The notes: a model not told the origin generated them from the sequence alone. 64,000 nucleotides of DNA from Glycomyces albidus (GCF_009451885.1 NZ_WIAO01000024.1:1-64000), one strand, 5' to 3'; positions 42,703 to 51,265 are shown, counted from the first letter of the stretch. Numbers and translations: made by a program.

Positions 42703-43530
42703 ATGGTTGACAACAGGAACACCACCGCCCGCAACTCCTCCGGCGGCCTCGGCCGCCGCCGATTCTTCGCGCTCGCCGCAGGCGGCGCCGCTGCCGCCGC
42801 GGGGACGCTGATCCCGGCGTCCGCAGCCCAGGCGCACGGCGACCTCACCTCGTACCCCGGCATCTGGGGACAGCGGACCACCGACTGGAACACCAGCCAG
42901 CTCAAGTCGTACAAGTACCGGCCGGCGTTCCACGACCAGCTGAACGGCTGGCTGCGATTCTGGTTCGAGACCACGGAGTACTTCGAGAAGCCGATTCGAG
43001 TGGGACTCACCGCGGCCCACGACGACAACATGGGCACGGCGCACGAGCAGGGCAGGGCCATCGACCTGGCCGGCCTCACGGTCACGCAGAGCAGCGGCGG
43101 CACCGTGAGCGTCTTCCAGGCGAACTACTCGGTCTGGAAGGACCTGACCGGCTCGGTCCTCGCCCAGTTCCGCCGCAACTACTGGGCGACCTCGGCCTCC
43201 CTCCACTACCACTTCCGCTCGGTGCGCACCTACCCCATGGGCGGCCGCTACCGGGACAGCCTTCACGTCGACAATCTGCTGTCCGGCTCCAACACCCCGG
43301 CATTCAACTCCAGCGACAAGTCGCAGATCTTCCACGTCCAGGCCAGCTGCCGCTACATCTGGGGCAAGGGGACGACCATCGACGGCATGTGGAACACCGA
43401 GTCCCGCCGGCACGCGCACGAGGTCCTCGAGCGGATCGGCAAGGGCGGCTACATCGGCGACTCCAAGTCGCACTGGCAGGCGTTCAACCGCGCCACCCTC
43501 CGCAAGGGGTACTCCACCGAGGAGTACTGA
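42703..43530 (+). CDS. Tat-exported M15-like protein, 275 aa
   Basis: A 275-residue protein with signal GRRRFFALAAGGAAAAAGTL (twin-arginine type) and cleavage after AQA near residue 45. The mature domain contains GTAHEQGRAIDLAGL (H-x-x-G-x-A-x-D, about 107-121) and RDSLHVDNLL (about 185-194), the zinc-site pattern of the M15/hedgehog fold seen also at 33867-34673, although the second motif keeps one His instead of H-x-H. It ends with a small basic domain. Start at ATG 42703 after AGAAAGG. Likely an extracellular peptidase-like or wall-binding protein. Confidence 0.65.
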   Translation: MVDNRNTTARNSSGGLGRRRFFALAAGGAAAAAGTLIPASAAQAHGDLTSYPGIWGQRTTDWNTSQLKSYKYRPAFHDQLNGWLRFWFETTEYFEKPIRVGLTAAHDDNMGTAHEQGRAIDLAGLTVTQSSGGTVSVFQANYSVWKDLTGSVLAQFRRNYWATSASLHYHFRSVRTYPMGGRYRDSLHVDNLLSGSNTPAFNSSDKSQIFHVQASCRYIWGKGTTIDGMWNTESRRHAHEVLERIGKGGYIGDSKSHWQAFNRATLRKGYSTEEY

Positions 43531-43558
43531 CACCGGACGAGCCGCCTCCGGTACGAAT

Positions 43559-43600
43559 CCGGGCCGGGACCGCGGGCGCACTCCCGCAGTCCCGGCCCGG
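43559..43600 (+). terminator. Hairpin terminator
   Basis: A 12-bp perfect outer stem (43559-43570 with 43589-43600) with a further inner CGCGGG/CCCGC pairing lies 28 bases after the stop at 43530. The rest of the gap to 43799 shows TAGAAT at 43764-43769 as a possible -10 for the helicase gene. Confidence 0.7.
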
Positions 43601-43798
43601 GCCATATCGGCCGCAGCCGCCGTGATCCGGGACGGTCATCGACACCGCGATGAGCGGCAGCACGAACGCGGCCACGTGAACCAGGCGATCATCGGGGATC
43701 TCCCGCGAAGGCGGCCAGCCGCCGTCCCCGCGGCGGGCACGGCCGCAGGGCCGCCGCGGCTCATAGAATGGGGTTGCCTCCCGACCCCAGGAGTCCCC

Positions 43799-45988
43799 AT
43801 GACCGGCACCCGACTCGACCAGCGGCAGCTCCGCCGGCACGCGCGCTCGCAGGTCGCCCGCGCCCGTGACACCTTGCGGCAGTGGGAGCACCTCGCCTCC
43901 ACCCCGGCGCGGCTGCGGAACGCGGTGCGCGGGCATGTCGCCGCGATCGCGCAGGAGGAGGTCGAGGGGCGGCTCGCGACCATGCGGGTCACGGAGTTGA
44001 AGAAGGTGGCCAAGGGGCTGCGGCTGGCGAAGCTCGAGGAGGCCGGAATCGCCACGGTCGCCGACGTGCTCGCGAACCCCCGGGAGCGGCTGCTGGAGAT
44101 CCCCGGAGTCGGCGCCCAGACCGTCGACGAGGTGAAGGCCGCCGCCGAGCATTTCGCCGAGCGCTCCCGCGCCGACACCAGGCCCCGGTTCGACCCGCAA
44201 CGGCGCGACCCGCGGCACACCCGCATCCTCGCGCACCTGCGGGCCGAGCAGACCGCTTCGGCCGCCGTCGATTCACTTCGGGAGACCGTGCACGGCTTCC
44301 GGGAACGCGCCCTGCCGTACTTCGCCGCGGCCGACCGGGTCGGCAGCAGGCTGGCGATGCTGTTCTCGACGCGCAAGCGCAGAGCAGAGGCGGTCGCCCG
44401 GCTCGAAGTCCTCACCGCGGTCAACGCCGATCCCGAAACGCGAGCGCTGGAACGGGAACTCGCCACCGCGCTCGACCGCGCCCGGCCGGAGCGGTACACA
44501 TCGGACGAGCTGTGGCGCGACTACGAGCGCCGGGCGGCGAGCGTCAACACGCAGCTCGCCAAGCTCACCGGCTCTGACGTCGAGGACGCCGAGCGCGCCG
44601 AGGACTTCGTCGGCGCCGAACTGCGGCAGGAGATCGAGACGCTGCCGCTCGACCGGTCGCTCCTGCGCACCGATCTGCGCTTCTACCAGTTGTTCGGCGC
44701 GAAGTACGCCGTGCATCAGCGGAAAGTGGTCATCGGCGACGAGATGGGCCTCGGCAAGACCATCCAGGCCCTCGCCGTCGCCGCGCACCTGGCGGCGAAG
44801 GGGCAGCGGCGCTGCCTCGTCGTCTGCCCGGCCAGCGTGGTTCCCAACTGGCTCATGGAGATCCGCAAGCACACGCACCTTGACGCGTACAGTCTCCACG
44901 GCCCCGACCGGGAGGACGAGACCCGCCGGTGGCTGCGCCGCGGCGGCGTCGCGGTGACCACCTTCAACACCGTCGACCGGCTCGACGCGCTGCCGCAGCG
45001 GGCGAGGTTCGCGCTGGTGATCGTCGACGAGGCGCACTACATCAAGAACCCGAACGCGAAGCGCAGCAGGGCGGTCGGGGCCGTGATCGGCCGTTCGAAG
45101 CGGGCGGTGCTGCTGTCCGGCACGCCGATGGAGAATCGCGTCCAGGAGTTCAAGTCGCTCGTCGGGCACCTCCGCCCCGACATCGCGCAGCGGGTCGGCG
45201 AGGGCGACGACGTGGTCGGGGCCGCGGCGTTCCGGCAGGCGGTCGCGCCGGTCTACTTGCGGCGCAACCAGGAGGACGTGCTCAGCGAGCTCCCCGAGAA
45301 GATCGAGGTCGAGGAGTGGGTGCAGTTCAACGCGGACGACGAGGAGGAGTACCGCGAGCAGGTCCGGCGCCGCAACCTCATGGGCATGCGCCGCGCCTCC
45401 TCGGCCATGGCCGGTTCGGCGAAGCTGGAGCGGCTGGCCGAACTCGTCGACGACGCCGGCGCCGAGGGCCAGAAGGTCATCGTGTTCTCATACTTCCTCG
45501 ACGTGCTCAAGGCGGTCGGCGAGCGGATCGGGGACCGTGCGATCGGTCCGATCACCGGGAAGGTCGCCGCGGCGAAGCGCCAGGCGATGGTCGACGAGTT
45601 CGCCCGGCGCGACGGCCCCGCGGTGATCCTCGCGCAGATCGAGGCGGGCGGCGTCGGCCTCAACATCCAGTCAGCGTCAGTCGTGGTCCTCGCCGAGCCG
45701 CAGTGGAAGCCGAGCATCGAGCAGCAGGCTGTCGCGCGGGCCCACCGCATGGGCCAGACCCGGCGCGTCCAGGTCCACCGCCTCCTCGCCAAGGACGGCG
45801 TCGACGACCGGATCAGGGAGGTCCAGGAGCACAAGGAGCTCCTGTTCGAGCACTACGCACGCCACAGCGACGCGAAGAACACCGGCGCCATGGCGACCGC
45901 GAACGCAGTGGCCACACTCGACGACGACTCGATCCCGCTGGAGCAGCGCATCATCACGGCCGAGCGGGCTCGGCTCGGTATCGGTTGA
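43799..45988 (+). CDS. SNF2-family helicase with HhH domain, 729 aa
   Basis: A 729-residue SWI2/SNF2 ATPase. The N-terminal part (60-120) carries a helix-hairpin-helix DNA-binding motif (LLEIPGVGAQTVDEVKAA). The helicase core starts near residue 290: motif I GDEMGLGKT (313-321), motif II DEAH (410-413), SGTPMENR, then the C-terminal RecA domain with IVFSYFLDVLKAVGER, QIEAGGVGLNIQSA and QQAVARAHRMGQTRRV (motif VI). It would remodel protein-DNA complexes rather than unwind DNA. The start has CAGGAG seven bases upstream. Monocistronic; no methylase or nuclease neighbour that would mark it as a defence gene. Confidence 0.9.
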   Translation: MTGTRLDQRQLRRHARSQVARARDTLRQWEHLASTPARLRNAVRGHVAAIAQEEVEGRLATMRVTELKKVAKGLRLAKLEEAGIATVADVLANPRERLLEIPGVGAQTVDEVKAAAEHFAERSRADTRPRFDPQRRDPRHTRILAHLRAEQTASAAVDSLRETVHGFRERALPYFAAADRVGSRLAMLFSTRKRRAEAVARLEVLTAVNADPETRALERELATALDRARPERYTSDELWRDYERRAASVNTQLAKLTGSDVEDAERAEDFVGAELRQEIETLPLDRSLLRTDLRFYQLFGAKYAVHQRKVVIGDEMGLGKTIQALAVAAHLAAKGQRRCLVVCPASVVPNWLMEIRKHTHLDAYSLHGPDREDETRRWLRRGGVAVTTFNTVDRLDALPQRARFALVIVDEAHYIKNPNAKRSRAVGAVIGRSKRAVLLSGTPMENRVQEFKSLVGHLRPDIAQRVGEGDDVVGAAAFRQAVAPVYLRRNQEDVLSELPEKIEVEEWVQFNADDEEEYREQVRRRNLMGMRRASSAMAGSAKLERLAELVDDAGAEGQKVIVFSYFLDVLKAVGERIGDRAIGPITGKVAAAKRQAMVDEFARRDGPAVILAQIEAGGVGLNIQSASVVVLAEPQWKPSIEQQAVARAHRMGQTRRVQVHRLLAKDGVDDRIREVQEHKELLFEHYARHSDAKNTGAMATANAVATLDDDSIPLEQRIITAERARLGIG

Positions 45989-46245
45989 ACCGGGCGCGGT
46001 GCGATCACGGTGCCCTCCTGCCGTTGGAAACGCGAGCACTCACCCGTGCAGGCGCCCCGGACGCCACATCCCCCGCGTCAGCGCGCGGGAACGGTGTCCC
46101 ACACGGGATCTTGTCCATTGGCATACTGTCTGAGTGACCTTCCATCACGAACTCTCCTCCCGGGCTGAAGATTCCGAAGACCTGATATATCGAGAGGATC
46201 CGGCTGCGCCTGCTCTCACCCCCGCACGCCGGTTCACCTAGGGCG

Positions 46246-46479
46246 ATGAACCGAAGAGACGCACGCTTCACCGCCGGTCCGTACGACGGCAAGTTCCTCG
46301 TTGCCGAGGAGGACGCGAGCGGGTCGATCGCCGCATTGGTCTGCGACGGCCGGCCCGGTGCGCTGGAGACAATCGCGGACTTCTGGTTCGCCGACCTGCG
46401 CGAGCTGGAAATCGGCGTGACCGAGGATGGCTGGAACGTCGAGTGGCTGCCGTCGGGAAGTCTTGGGACGCCGCGTTGA
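46246..46479 (+). CDS. Small hypothetical protein, possibly truncated, 77 aa
   Basis: A 77-residue ORF with plausible protein character (RFTAGPYDGKFLVAEED, then LETIADFWFADLRELEIGVT), preceded by a weak AGGGCG. It ends exactly where a transposase remnant begins, so the original C-terminus may have been lost to the insertion. The 257 bases before it (45989-46245) hold no other recognisable gene. Confidence 0.4.
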   Translation: MNRRDARFTAGPYDGKFLVAEEDASGSIAALVCDGRPGALETIADFWFADLRELEIGVTEDGWNVEWLPSGSLGTPR

Positions 46480-46725
46480 CAAGGGCCGCTCGGCCGAACT
46501 CGCCGCCTTCGTCCGCGGACAGTGGGGATAGAAAACTCCTCCCACCACATCAGGGACGTCACGTTCCGAGAGGACGCCGCGACCGTTCACACCGGGACCG
46601 CGCCCCGCACCATGGCCGCCTTCCGCCGAGGCGCCCGCAAAACCCTCGGCGCCACCAATATCGCCAAGACCACCAAGGCAATCGGGGACGATCCAGCACG
46701 AGCCCTCCCGATCCCGGGCATCAAC
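46480..46725 (+). pseudogene. Remnant of an ISAs1-type transposase C-terminus (frameshifted)
   Basis: Translation of 46483-46515 gives RSAELAAFVRGQW, then the frame shifts by one base near 46522 and continues GIENSSHHIRDVTFREDAA, HTGTAPRTMAAFRR, LGATNIAKTTKAI. This is the conserved end of ISAs1-family DDE transposases (W-x-I-E-N-x-x-H...R-D-V-T-F-x-E-D...T-G...P-x-x-M-A). Only the last 80 or so residues remain, with a frameshift and no visible inverted repeats, so it is dead. It marks an old insertion site in the accessory part of the window. Confidence 0.72.
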
Positions 46726-46806
46726 TTTCAACCGAACCCCAGGAACTTGATCAAGCCCTCGCGCCGCCGGTCCCGGTGTGCGTTCGCGGCGGCGCAGCGG
46801 TCGGTC

Positions 46807-47934
46807 CTACAGGTACCCCCAGCAGATCGTGAAGGAGAGTTCGGGGAAGTCGGGGACCTCTTCGTATGACCAGCCCCAGCCGTTGCACCAGCTTTCGCCG
46901 TCCACGAGCTCGTTCGTGCGGCCGGTGAGGTACACGTTGCCGTCGTCGCAGTCGGACACGAACTCGAAGTACGTGTAGTCGGAGTTCATCGACATGCAGT
47001 CGTCGACTTCCGCGTACCCGGCGTCGCCGCTGGCGTACAGCATCTGGAGGCACAGCACGGTATCCAAATAGGTCTGGCCGGTGGAGTAGCCGACGCCGTA
47101 GATGAAGTAGGTCGAGTCGGTGCAGGCGTCGTAGCTGGACTGCCCGTCGACCCGTTCGATCACCTTGAACGCGCCGTCCTGGCATTCGACGATGTTCCAC
47201 GCGCTGCCGGCGGTAGAAGTGCCGTAGACGCATTCGCCGACCTGGGCGTGGTACGCGTCGTCGCCGCTGATCGCGGTGTAGCTCAAGCACAGCACGCGGG
47301 AGGCGCTGGTCGAGGAGACCGCGAGGTTCACGGTGGGCATCGCGTCGCACGCGGTGAGATCGGTGGTGCCCTCGACGATGTCGACCGTCGTGAAGGCCCC
47401 CGCTCCACAGACCGCCGTCTCAAGGTCAGGGGTGGTATCGGTGCCGTAGTTGTAGAAGCAGTCGCCGACCACGGCATCCGCGACCGGGTCCGCGACGGCG
47501 GTGTCGGTGGCGGCGTCGGTCGGGTCGGAGCCGGAGGCGCCCGAGTCGCCGCCGGAGTCGGCGGCCGTGACACCCGGCGGGTCAGCGGGGTCGAGAGCGA
47601 TCACGAGGCCGGTGATGCCGAGGCCGACGAGCAGCACCACGCCGAGGGCGATGCCGATCCAGCCGGCGACCGGGATCCCCGAGGACGGCGGTGGCACGGG
47701 CGCGTACTGCGGCGGCATCCCGGGGTAGGCGGGCGGGTACGAAGGAGTCGCATAGGGGTTCGCGGTGGCGTAGGGCGCCGGACCGGGCGGGATCTGGGCT
47801 CCCGGCTGCGGGTACCCGATGCTGCGGCTCGTCTCCGGGCCGGGCGTGTAGCCCTGGCCGGGGCCGCTGGGTGCGCCGTAAGGACCCTGGTTCGCGGGCG
47901 GGCCGGCATTGGGGTCGTAGGAGGAGGGGTCCAT
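46807..47934 (-). CDS. Membrane-anchored protein with three Cys-rich extracellular repeats, 375 aa
   Basis: A 375-residue protein. Residues 1-88 are Pro/Tyr/Gly-rich and cytoplasmic; a transmembrane helix follows (about 89-113); then a Ser/Asp-rich linker and three repeats of about 65 residues, each starting V-(G/D)-(D/E)-C (VGDCFYNYG, VGECVYGTS, VDDCMSMNS) and containing four Cys, so six disulfides in total are possible. The repeats resemble LppU/septum-formation-type domains in actinobacteria. On the minus strand CAGAAT (47941-47946) ends six bases before the ATG and no RBS is visible, a leaderless arrangement. Function unknown; surface sensing or wall association is a guess. Confidence 0.7.
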   Translation of the reverse strand: MDPSSYDPNAGPPANQGPYGAPSGPGQGYTPGPETSRSIGYPQPGAQIPPGPAPYATANPYATPSYPPAYPGMPPQYAPVPPPSSGIPVAGWIGIALGVVLLVGLGITGLVIALDPADPPGVTAADSGGDSGASGSDPTDAATDTAVADPVADAVVGDCFYNYGTDTTPDLETAVCGAGAFTTVDIVEGTTDLTACDAMPTVNLAVSSTSASRVLCLSYTAISGDDAYHAQVGECVYGTSTAGSAWNIVECQDGAFKVIERVDGQSSYDACTDSTYFIYGVGYSTGQTYLDTVLCLQMLYASGDAGYAEVDDCMSMNSDYTYFEFVSDCDDGNVYLTGRTNELVDGESWCNGWGWSYEEVPDFPELSFTICWGYL

Positions 47935-47996
47935 GAAGCGATTCTGTCAGGCCGTCGCAACCCTTCCAGCGGGCGCAGCGGGCACTTTGCGACCGC

Positions 47997-48080
47997 TCAC
48001 TCGGCGGTGCGGTGGGACTTCCGCCAAGCCGTCCAGGCGACCTGGAGCGTTATGGCGACGGCTGGTACGAGGATGAACAC
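47997..48080 (-). CDS. Possible 27-residue single-span membrane peptide
   Basis: On the minus strand a GTG at 48078-48080 opens 27 codons reading MFILVPAVAITLQVAWTAWR then a basic end, a credible single transmembrane helix with a positive tail. An in-frame stop lies just upstream, and no good RBS is seen. It sits between two exported-protein genes. Support is limited to its hydrophobic pattern. Confidence 0.25.
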   Translation of the reverse strand: MFILVPAVAITLQVAWTAWRKSHRTAE

Positions 48081-48206
48081 GACGAGTGCTCACTGGGAAG
48101 GCGAGGGCTAGTGCAGTGTACCGATCGAAGTTACCTAGGAGTAACGCCGATCGAGCGCGCCAAGCAATTATGACCACTTGGCTACTGGCCGGACCCCGAC
48201 CGAACC

Positions 48207-48248
48207 ACTCGGGCGCGGCAGGGATGGTGTCCCCTGCCGCGCCCGAGT
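48207..48248 (-). terminator. Very stable hairpin terminator
   Basis: A perfect 17-bp stem (48207-48223 with 48232-48248) with an eight-base loop lies about 60 bases beyond the stop of the secreted-protein gene on the minus strand. It is the longest perfect stem in the window. Confidence 0.75.
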
Positions 48249-48309
48249 CTCGCCCGAACGGGCGATGGACCTGCACTGCCGTGACGGCAGCGCGCCGATC
48301 GACGTCGGC

Positions 48310-48750
48310 CTACGCGACGAGTGACGGACTGTAGTTGTGCCACTTGGTGGAACCGCTGCGCGATGCCCAGACATGGACGCGGAATGTCTTGCCTTCGGCG
48401 ATGTTGCGCTCGCAGGAGGTGCGGCCGCCGCCGTTGTTGCCGGTGCTGGTGTCGTCGAAGCAGACGCCTCCGGCAGCCGTCCAGTACCGGTACCCCTCGG
48501 GCGCAGTCTCGAGGGTCTGGAGCTGGGCGCGGATCCCCCAGCCGTCGGCGTGGAAGTCCTCTGCGACGATGTTCTCGCCGTAGCTCCAGGTCTCGGCGAC
48601 ACCGGCGTTGTACGTGCCTTCGGGGTTCTGGGCGAAGGCCCAGACATGGGTGGCGGCGTGCGCCGAGGCCGGGGACAAGGCGACGCCGACGAGGATCGCG
48701 GCGAGGACGATCAGGCCCTGCACCAGTGTCTTCAAGCGTTGTGCGCTCAT
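48310..48750 (-). CDS. Small secreted protein, 146 aa
   Basis: A 146-residue protein with a classical Sec signal peptide (basic MSAQRLK, a hydrophobic core, cleavage after AHA near residue 32). The mature part of about 113 residues is rich in Trp and aromatic residues (THVWAFAQNPEGTYN, VHVWASRSGSTKWHNY) and holds two Cys that could form one disulfide. AGGAAG precedes the ATG. No family is recognised; a small extracellular domain, possibly binding a ligand or the cell wall. Confidence 0.65.
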   Translation of the reverse strand: MSAQRLKTLVQGLIVLAAILVGVALSPASAHAATHVWAFAQNPEGTYNAGVAETWSYGENIVAEDFHADGWGIRAQLQTLETAPEGYRYWTAAGGVCFDDTSTGNNGGGRTSCERNIAEGKTFRVHVWASRSGSTKWHNYSPSLVA

Positions 48751-49050
48751 GCGGTCTTCCTAACTCTGTTGAGTCGCTTACGCAACTTCGTTGCGGCGGA
48801 GGGGATCAGAGTTCGTCAGCGGTCTCAGCATAGCGGCGGACGGTCGACTTCGGCGAAATCCACATAGGCTTTCTTCGCCGCCGTCTCTCGGAGGCGAACC
48901 GGCGGCGGCATGGACGCGGATGTACGGCCGCAGACCTCGACGTGCCCCTACTGCTCTCCAACGGAGCGGGCTGGCCCCGGCGAGCTCGGCCGTGAGATCG
49001 AGTCCGCCGCTGGACCGCCTCGCGATCGAATCGGCCGAGAGAAGCAGAAA
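48751..49050. other. Intergenic region without a recognisable gene
   Basis: This stretch holds the promoter area of the secreted-protein gene, a short hairpin CGCAAC-TTC-GTTGCG at 48781-48795, and the terminator of the tRNA-Arg transcript at its right end. I see no coding sequence with convincing features. Confidence 0.4.
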
Positions 49051-49071
49051 AGCCGGGTCACCGACCCGGCT
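49051..49071 (-). terminator. Terminator of the tRNA-Arg transcript
   Basis: On the minus strand a 9-bp stem (49051-49059 with 49063-49071) with a three-base loop is followed by TTTTCTG, a classical intrinsic terminator nine bases beyond the encoded CCA of the tRNA. Confidence 0.8.
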
Positions 49072-49082
49072 CTTCTTGATGG

Positions 49083-49155
49083 CGCGCCCCGAGGGATTCG
49101 AACCCCCAACCTTCTGATCCGTAGTCAGATGCTCTATCCGTTGAGCTAGGGGCGC
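49083..49155 (-). tRNA. tRNA-Arg (anticodon ACG)
   Basis: A 73-nt cloverleaf on the minus strand: acceptor GCGCCCC (49149-49155) pairs with GGGGCGC (49084-49090), discriminator G, D-arm TAGCTCAACGGATAGAGCA, anticodon loop CTACGGA with ACG (49120-49122), T-arm with GGTTCGAATCC. CCA follows directly in the DNA (49080-49082). It reads CGU and, with inosine at the wobble position, CGC and CGA codons. Confidence 0.95.
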
Positions 49156-49260
49156 ATGCCTGGCTTGATCTGTTCGATCAGGCCGGGCATAACCTTACCC
49201 GGCTCTGGATCGCGGCTGCAACCGGGTTCGATGGTGTGTTGTGGGTCATCAGGCCCGGTT

Positions 49261-49299
49261 TGCGGCGGTGGGATTTGAACCCACGACCCCCGGATTCGG
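49261..49299 (-). other. Orphan tRNA 3' fragment (possible attachment site)
   Basis: On the minus strand these bases reproduce the last part of a tRNA: variable loop, T-stem GTGGG, loop TTCAAAT, T-stem CCCAC, then CGCCGCA as the 3' acceptor strand. The 5' half, including D-arm and most of the anticodon arm, is missing; instead the end of the gene at 49302-49985 abuts. Such 3' tRNA fragments are typical remnants of site-specific integration by actinomycete integrative elements. The matching intact tRNA is not in this window. Confidence 0.6.
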
Positions 49300-49301
49300 C
49301 G

Positions 49302-49985
49302 TCAGCAGTTGTCCAGGACCACCTTCGCCAGGTTGCGCCAGGCTTCGGGGAGTTCCTCGGTGCGGTTCTCTGAGCGGGCGGCGGTCCAGACGGCGGCCTC
49401 GGCTTCGGGGACCTCGTCGCCGAGGAGGTAGCGGGCGACGAAGTCGGCGCGGTGGTCGCGGCCTGGGAAGAAGTAGCCGCCGGCGGCGAAGAGCGCGACG
49501 TAGGCCCGGTGGAGGCCGTTGGTGAGGGTCTCGGCCAGCTCCCACGGGTCGGTTGCGTCGCCGAGGCGCTTGGCGAGGGTCTCGGTCTCGGCGGCGACGG
49601 TCTCGCGAGAGGCGTCGGCGAGGGCCTGCGGGAACTCGGTCACCTCGGCGCGGGCCTTGGAGCCGAGCTCGGAGTCGTCGGCGAGGAGGGTGCCTTCGGA
49701 GAACGCGCCGATGACGCGGAGCGCCTCGTCGGCGGGCGTGCGCCAGCCCTCGCCGCGGCCGAGCTGGTCGAGGAGGTCCTGGAACCGCGCGACGGTGAGA
49801 TGCGTCGCTTCGGCGCTGGCGTCGGCCGGGGCCTCGGCGGTCTCCCAGACGCACACGAGCTCGGCCTCCTCCCCGAACCCGGACAGGGCCGGCCCGTGCG
49901 CGTACGCGAACGCCAGGCGCTCGTCGTCGTTGATGTCGGCGAGGACGTCGGTGGAGAGCCTGAGGACCGCGTTCGGAAGGGACAT
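49302..49985 (-). CDS. Uncharacterised protein abutting the tRNA fragment, 227 aa
   Basis: A 227-residue acidic, mostly helical protein: MSLPNAVLRLSTDVLADIND, then TVARFQDLLDQLGRGEGW and a C-terminal helical part HRAYVALFAAGGYFFPGRDH and SENRTEELPEAWRNLAKVV, which recalls HEPN-like or nucleotidyltransferase-associated helical bundles; this is weak. The start at ATG 49983-49985 is preferred because CACAAT ends six bases upstream, as at other leaderless genes here; a longer version could begin at 50087. The last codons lie against the tRNA remnant, so the C-terminus could have been re-formed by integration. Confidence 0.55.
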   Translation of the reverse strand: MSLPNAVLRLSTDVLADINDDERLAFAYAHGPALSGFGEEAELVCVWETAEAPADASAEATHLTVARFQDLLDQLGRGEGWRTPADEALRVIGAFSEGTLLADDSELGSKARAEVTEFPQALADASRETVAAETETLAKRLGDATDPWELAETLTNGLHRAYVALFAAGGYFFPGRDHRADFVARYLLGDEVPEAEAAVWTAARSENRTEELPEAWRNLAKVVLDNC

Positions 49986-50102
49986 GCCGCAATTGTGGCT
50001 GTTCCTCGCAAGCTCGTCCAGCGGTCTGCGCAGAGACACCCCTCCCGTTTCCGACACGAGTGGCGTGCGGTTCGGGGGAGCACTCATGTCGCCCCCTGGC
50101 GC

Positions 50103-50108
50103 TAGCAT
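50103..50108 (+). promoter_or_regulatory. -10-like TAGCAT, leaderless start
   Basis: TAGCAT ends six bases before the ATG at 50115 with no RBS in between. Confidence 0.45.
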
Positions 50109-50114
50109 GAGCGC

Positions 50115-51257
50115 ATGTCAACTCCTACCGGGGAACTCACGCCTGCGGCGATCGCGGCGTGGCGCGCCCGCTCCCAGCGGCTCTGGGGCGATCGCCTCGC
50201 GACGCCGCTCGACGCGTTCCGGCACTTGGGCGCGGTCCAGTCGCAGGAGTACCACCCTTCGAAGCTCACGCCCGCGATGCGGTCCGTCCCCGACGAGGAG
50301 GGGCTCGCGTTCGCCGGGCCGGCCGCCGTCGACGCGCTCCTGGAGAAGGGCGCGGTCGTGCGCACCCACGTGCTGCGCACCACCTGGCACACGGTCCCGG
50401 TGGAGGACCTGCGGATGATGCTGACCGCCACCACCCACCGCGTCCAGCAGGTCGCGGGCACCCAGTACCGCGCCCTCGGGCTCGACCAGGCGGTCCTCGA
50501 CCGCGGGGACGACCTGCTCGAGGCGGCCACCGCCGGCGGGCGGCACCTGACGCGCGAGGAGGCCTCGGAGGCGCTCGCGGCCGGAGGGATCGCGGACCCG
50601 ACCGGGCAGCGCCTGATCCACCTGCTGTTCCACGCCGAGCTCGAGGCGCGGATCTGCTCGGGGACGCCGAGCGACGGAAAGCAGACGTACGCGAACTTCG
50701 AGGAGCGGATCCCGGCAGGGGAGATCGGGCGGGACGAGGCGGTCCTCCAGCTCGCGCGCCGGTTCTTCACCTCGCGCGGACCCGCGACCGTGAAGGACTT
50801 CACCCGCTGGGGGACGCTGAAGGTGGCCGACGCGAAGGCCGCCGTCGACGAGCTCAAGACCGACGGAACGGGCCTGCGGGAGCTGCGGGTGGACGGCCGC
50901 GTCCTCTACTACACCGGTGAGCGGCCCGAACCGCAGGAGAGCGGGCCCGTGGTCGACTTCGTGCAGGGCTTCGACGAGATGCTGTGCTCCTACACCGACA
51001 CTAAGGACTGGGTCCTGCACCACTCGGTGCCGCGGACCCTGTTCCCCGACCGGCCGCGGTTCAACTCGGCGATCCTGCTGGACGGCCAGGTCATCGGCAA
51101 CTGGAAGGCGACCGTGAAGCGCGACAGGGTGGTCATCGAGACCTGGCGCGTCCGGGGCTTCACCGCCGCCGAGATCGCGGCCCTGCGCCGCGGCGCCGAC
51201 CGCCTCCGCGCCTGGTACGGGAAGCCGGAGATGGAACTCGGCCTCGACCACGCCTGA
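50115..51257 (+). CDS. Winged-helix DNA-binding protein (HTH_42, AlkZ/YcaQ-like), 380 aa
   Basis: A 380-residue protein of the HTH_42 family: HLGAVQSQEYHPSKLTPAM (about 36-54), the Q-x-Q-type loop near the active site of AlkZ-like glycosylases, then VVRTHVLRTTWHTVPVED, a winged-helix middle, FTSRGPATVKDFTRWGTL (about 218-235) and VVDFVQGFDEMLCSY. Members include DNA glycosylases that unhook interstrand crosslinks, but many actinobacterial copies are uncharacterised; this copy reads Q-S-Q. Single gene, leaderless-type promoter. Divergent from the 227-residue gene by 129 bases. Confidence 0.82.
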   Translation: MSTPTGELTPAAIAAWRARSQRLWGDRLATPLDAFRHLGAVQSQEYHPSKLTPAMRSVPDEEGLAFAGPAAVDALLEKGAVVRTHVLRTTWHTVPVEDLRMMLTATTHRVQQVAGTQYRALGLDQAVLDRGDDLLEAATAGGRHLTREEASEALAAGGIADPTGQRLIHLLFHAELEARICSGTPSDGKQTYANFEERIPAGEIGRDEAVLQLARRFFTSRGPATVKDFTRWGTLKVADAKAAVDELKTDGTGLRELRVDGRVLYYTGERPEPQESGPVVDFVQGFDEMLCSYTDTKDWVLHHSVPRTLFPDRPRFNSAILLDGQVIGNWKATVKRDRVVIETWRVRGFTAAEIAALRRGADRLRAWYGKPEMELGLDHA

Positions 51258-51265
51258 AACGCCGA

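Noticed and set aside
43799-45988. SNF2 helicase as part of a DISARM- or restriction-like defence locus
   Set aside because: No methyltransferase, nuclease, PLD or DUF1998 gene is adjacent; the gene is monocistronic and flanked by unrelated genes.
48791-49149. ORFs containing GFEPPTF or GIRTPNLL across the tRNA-Arg
   Set aside because: These peptides are typical readings of tRNA genes on the opposite strand, not proteins.
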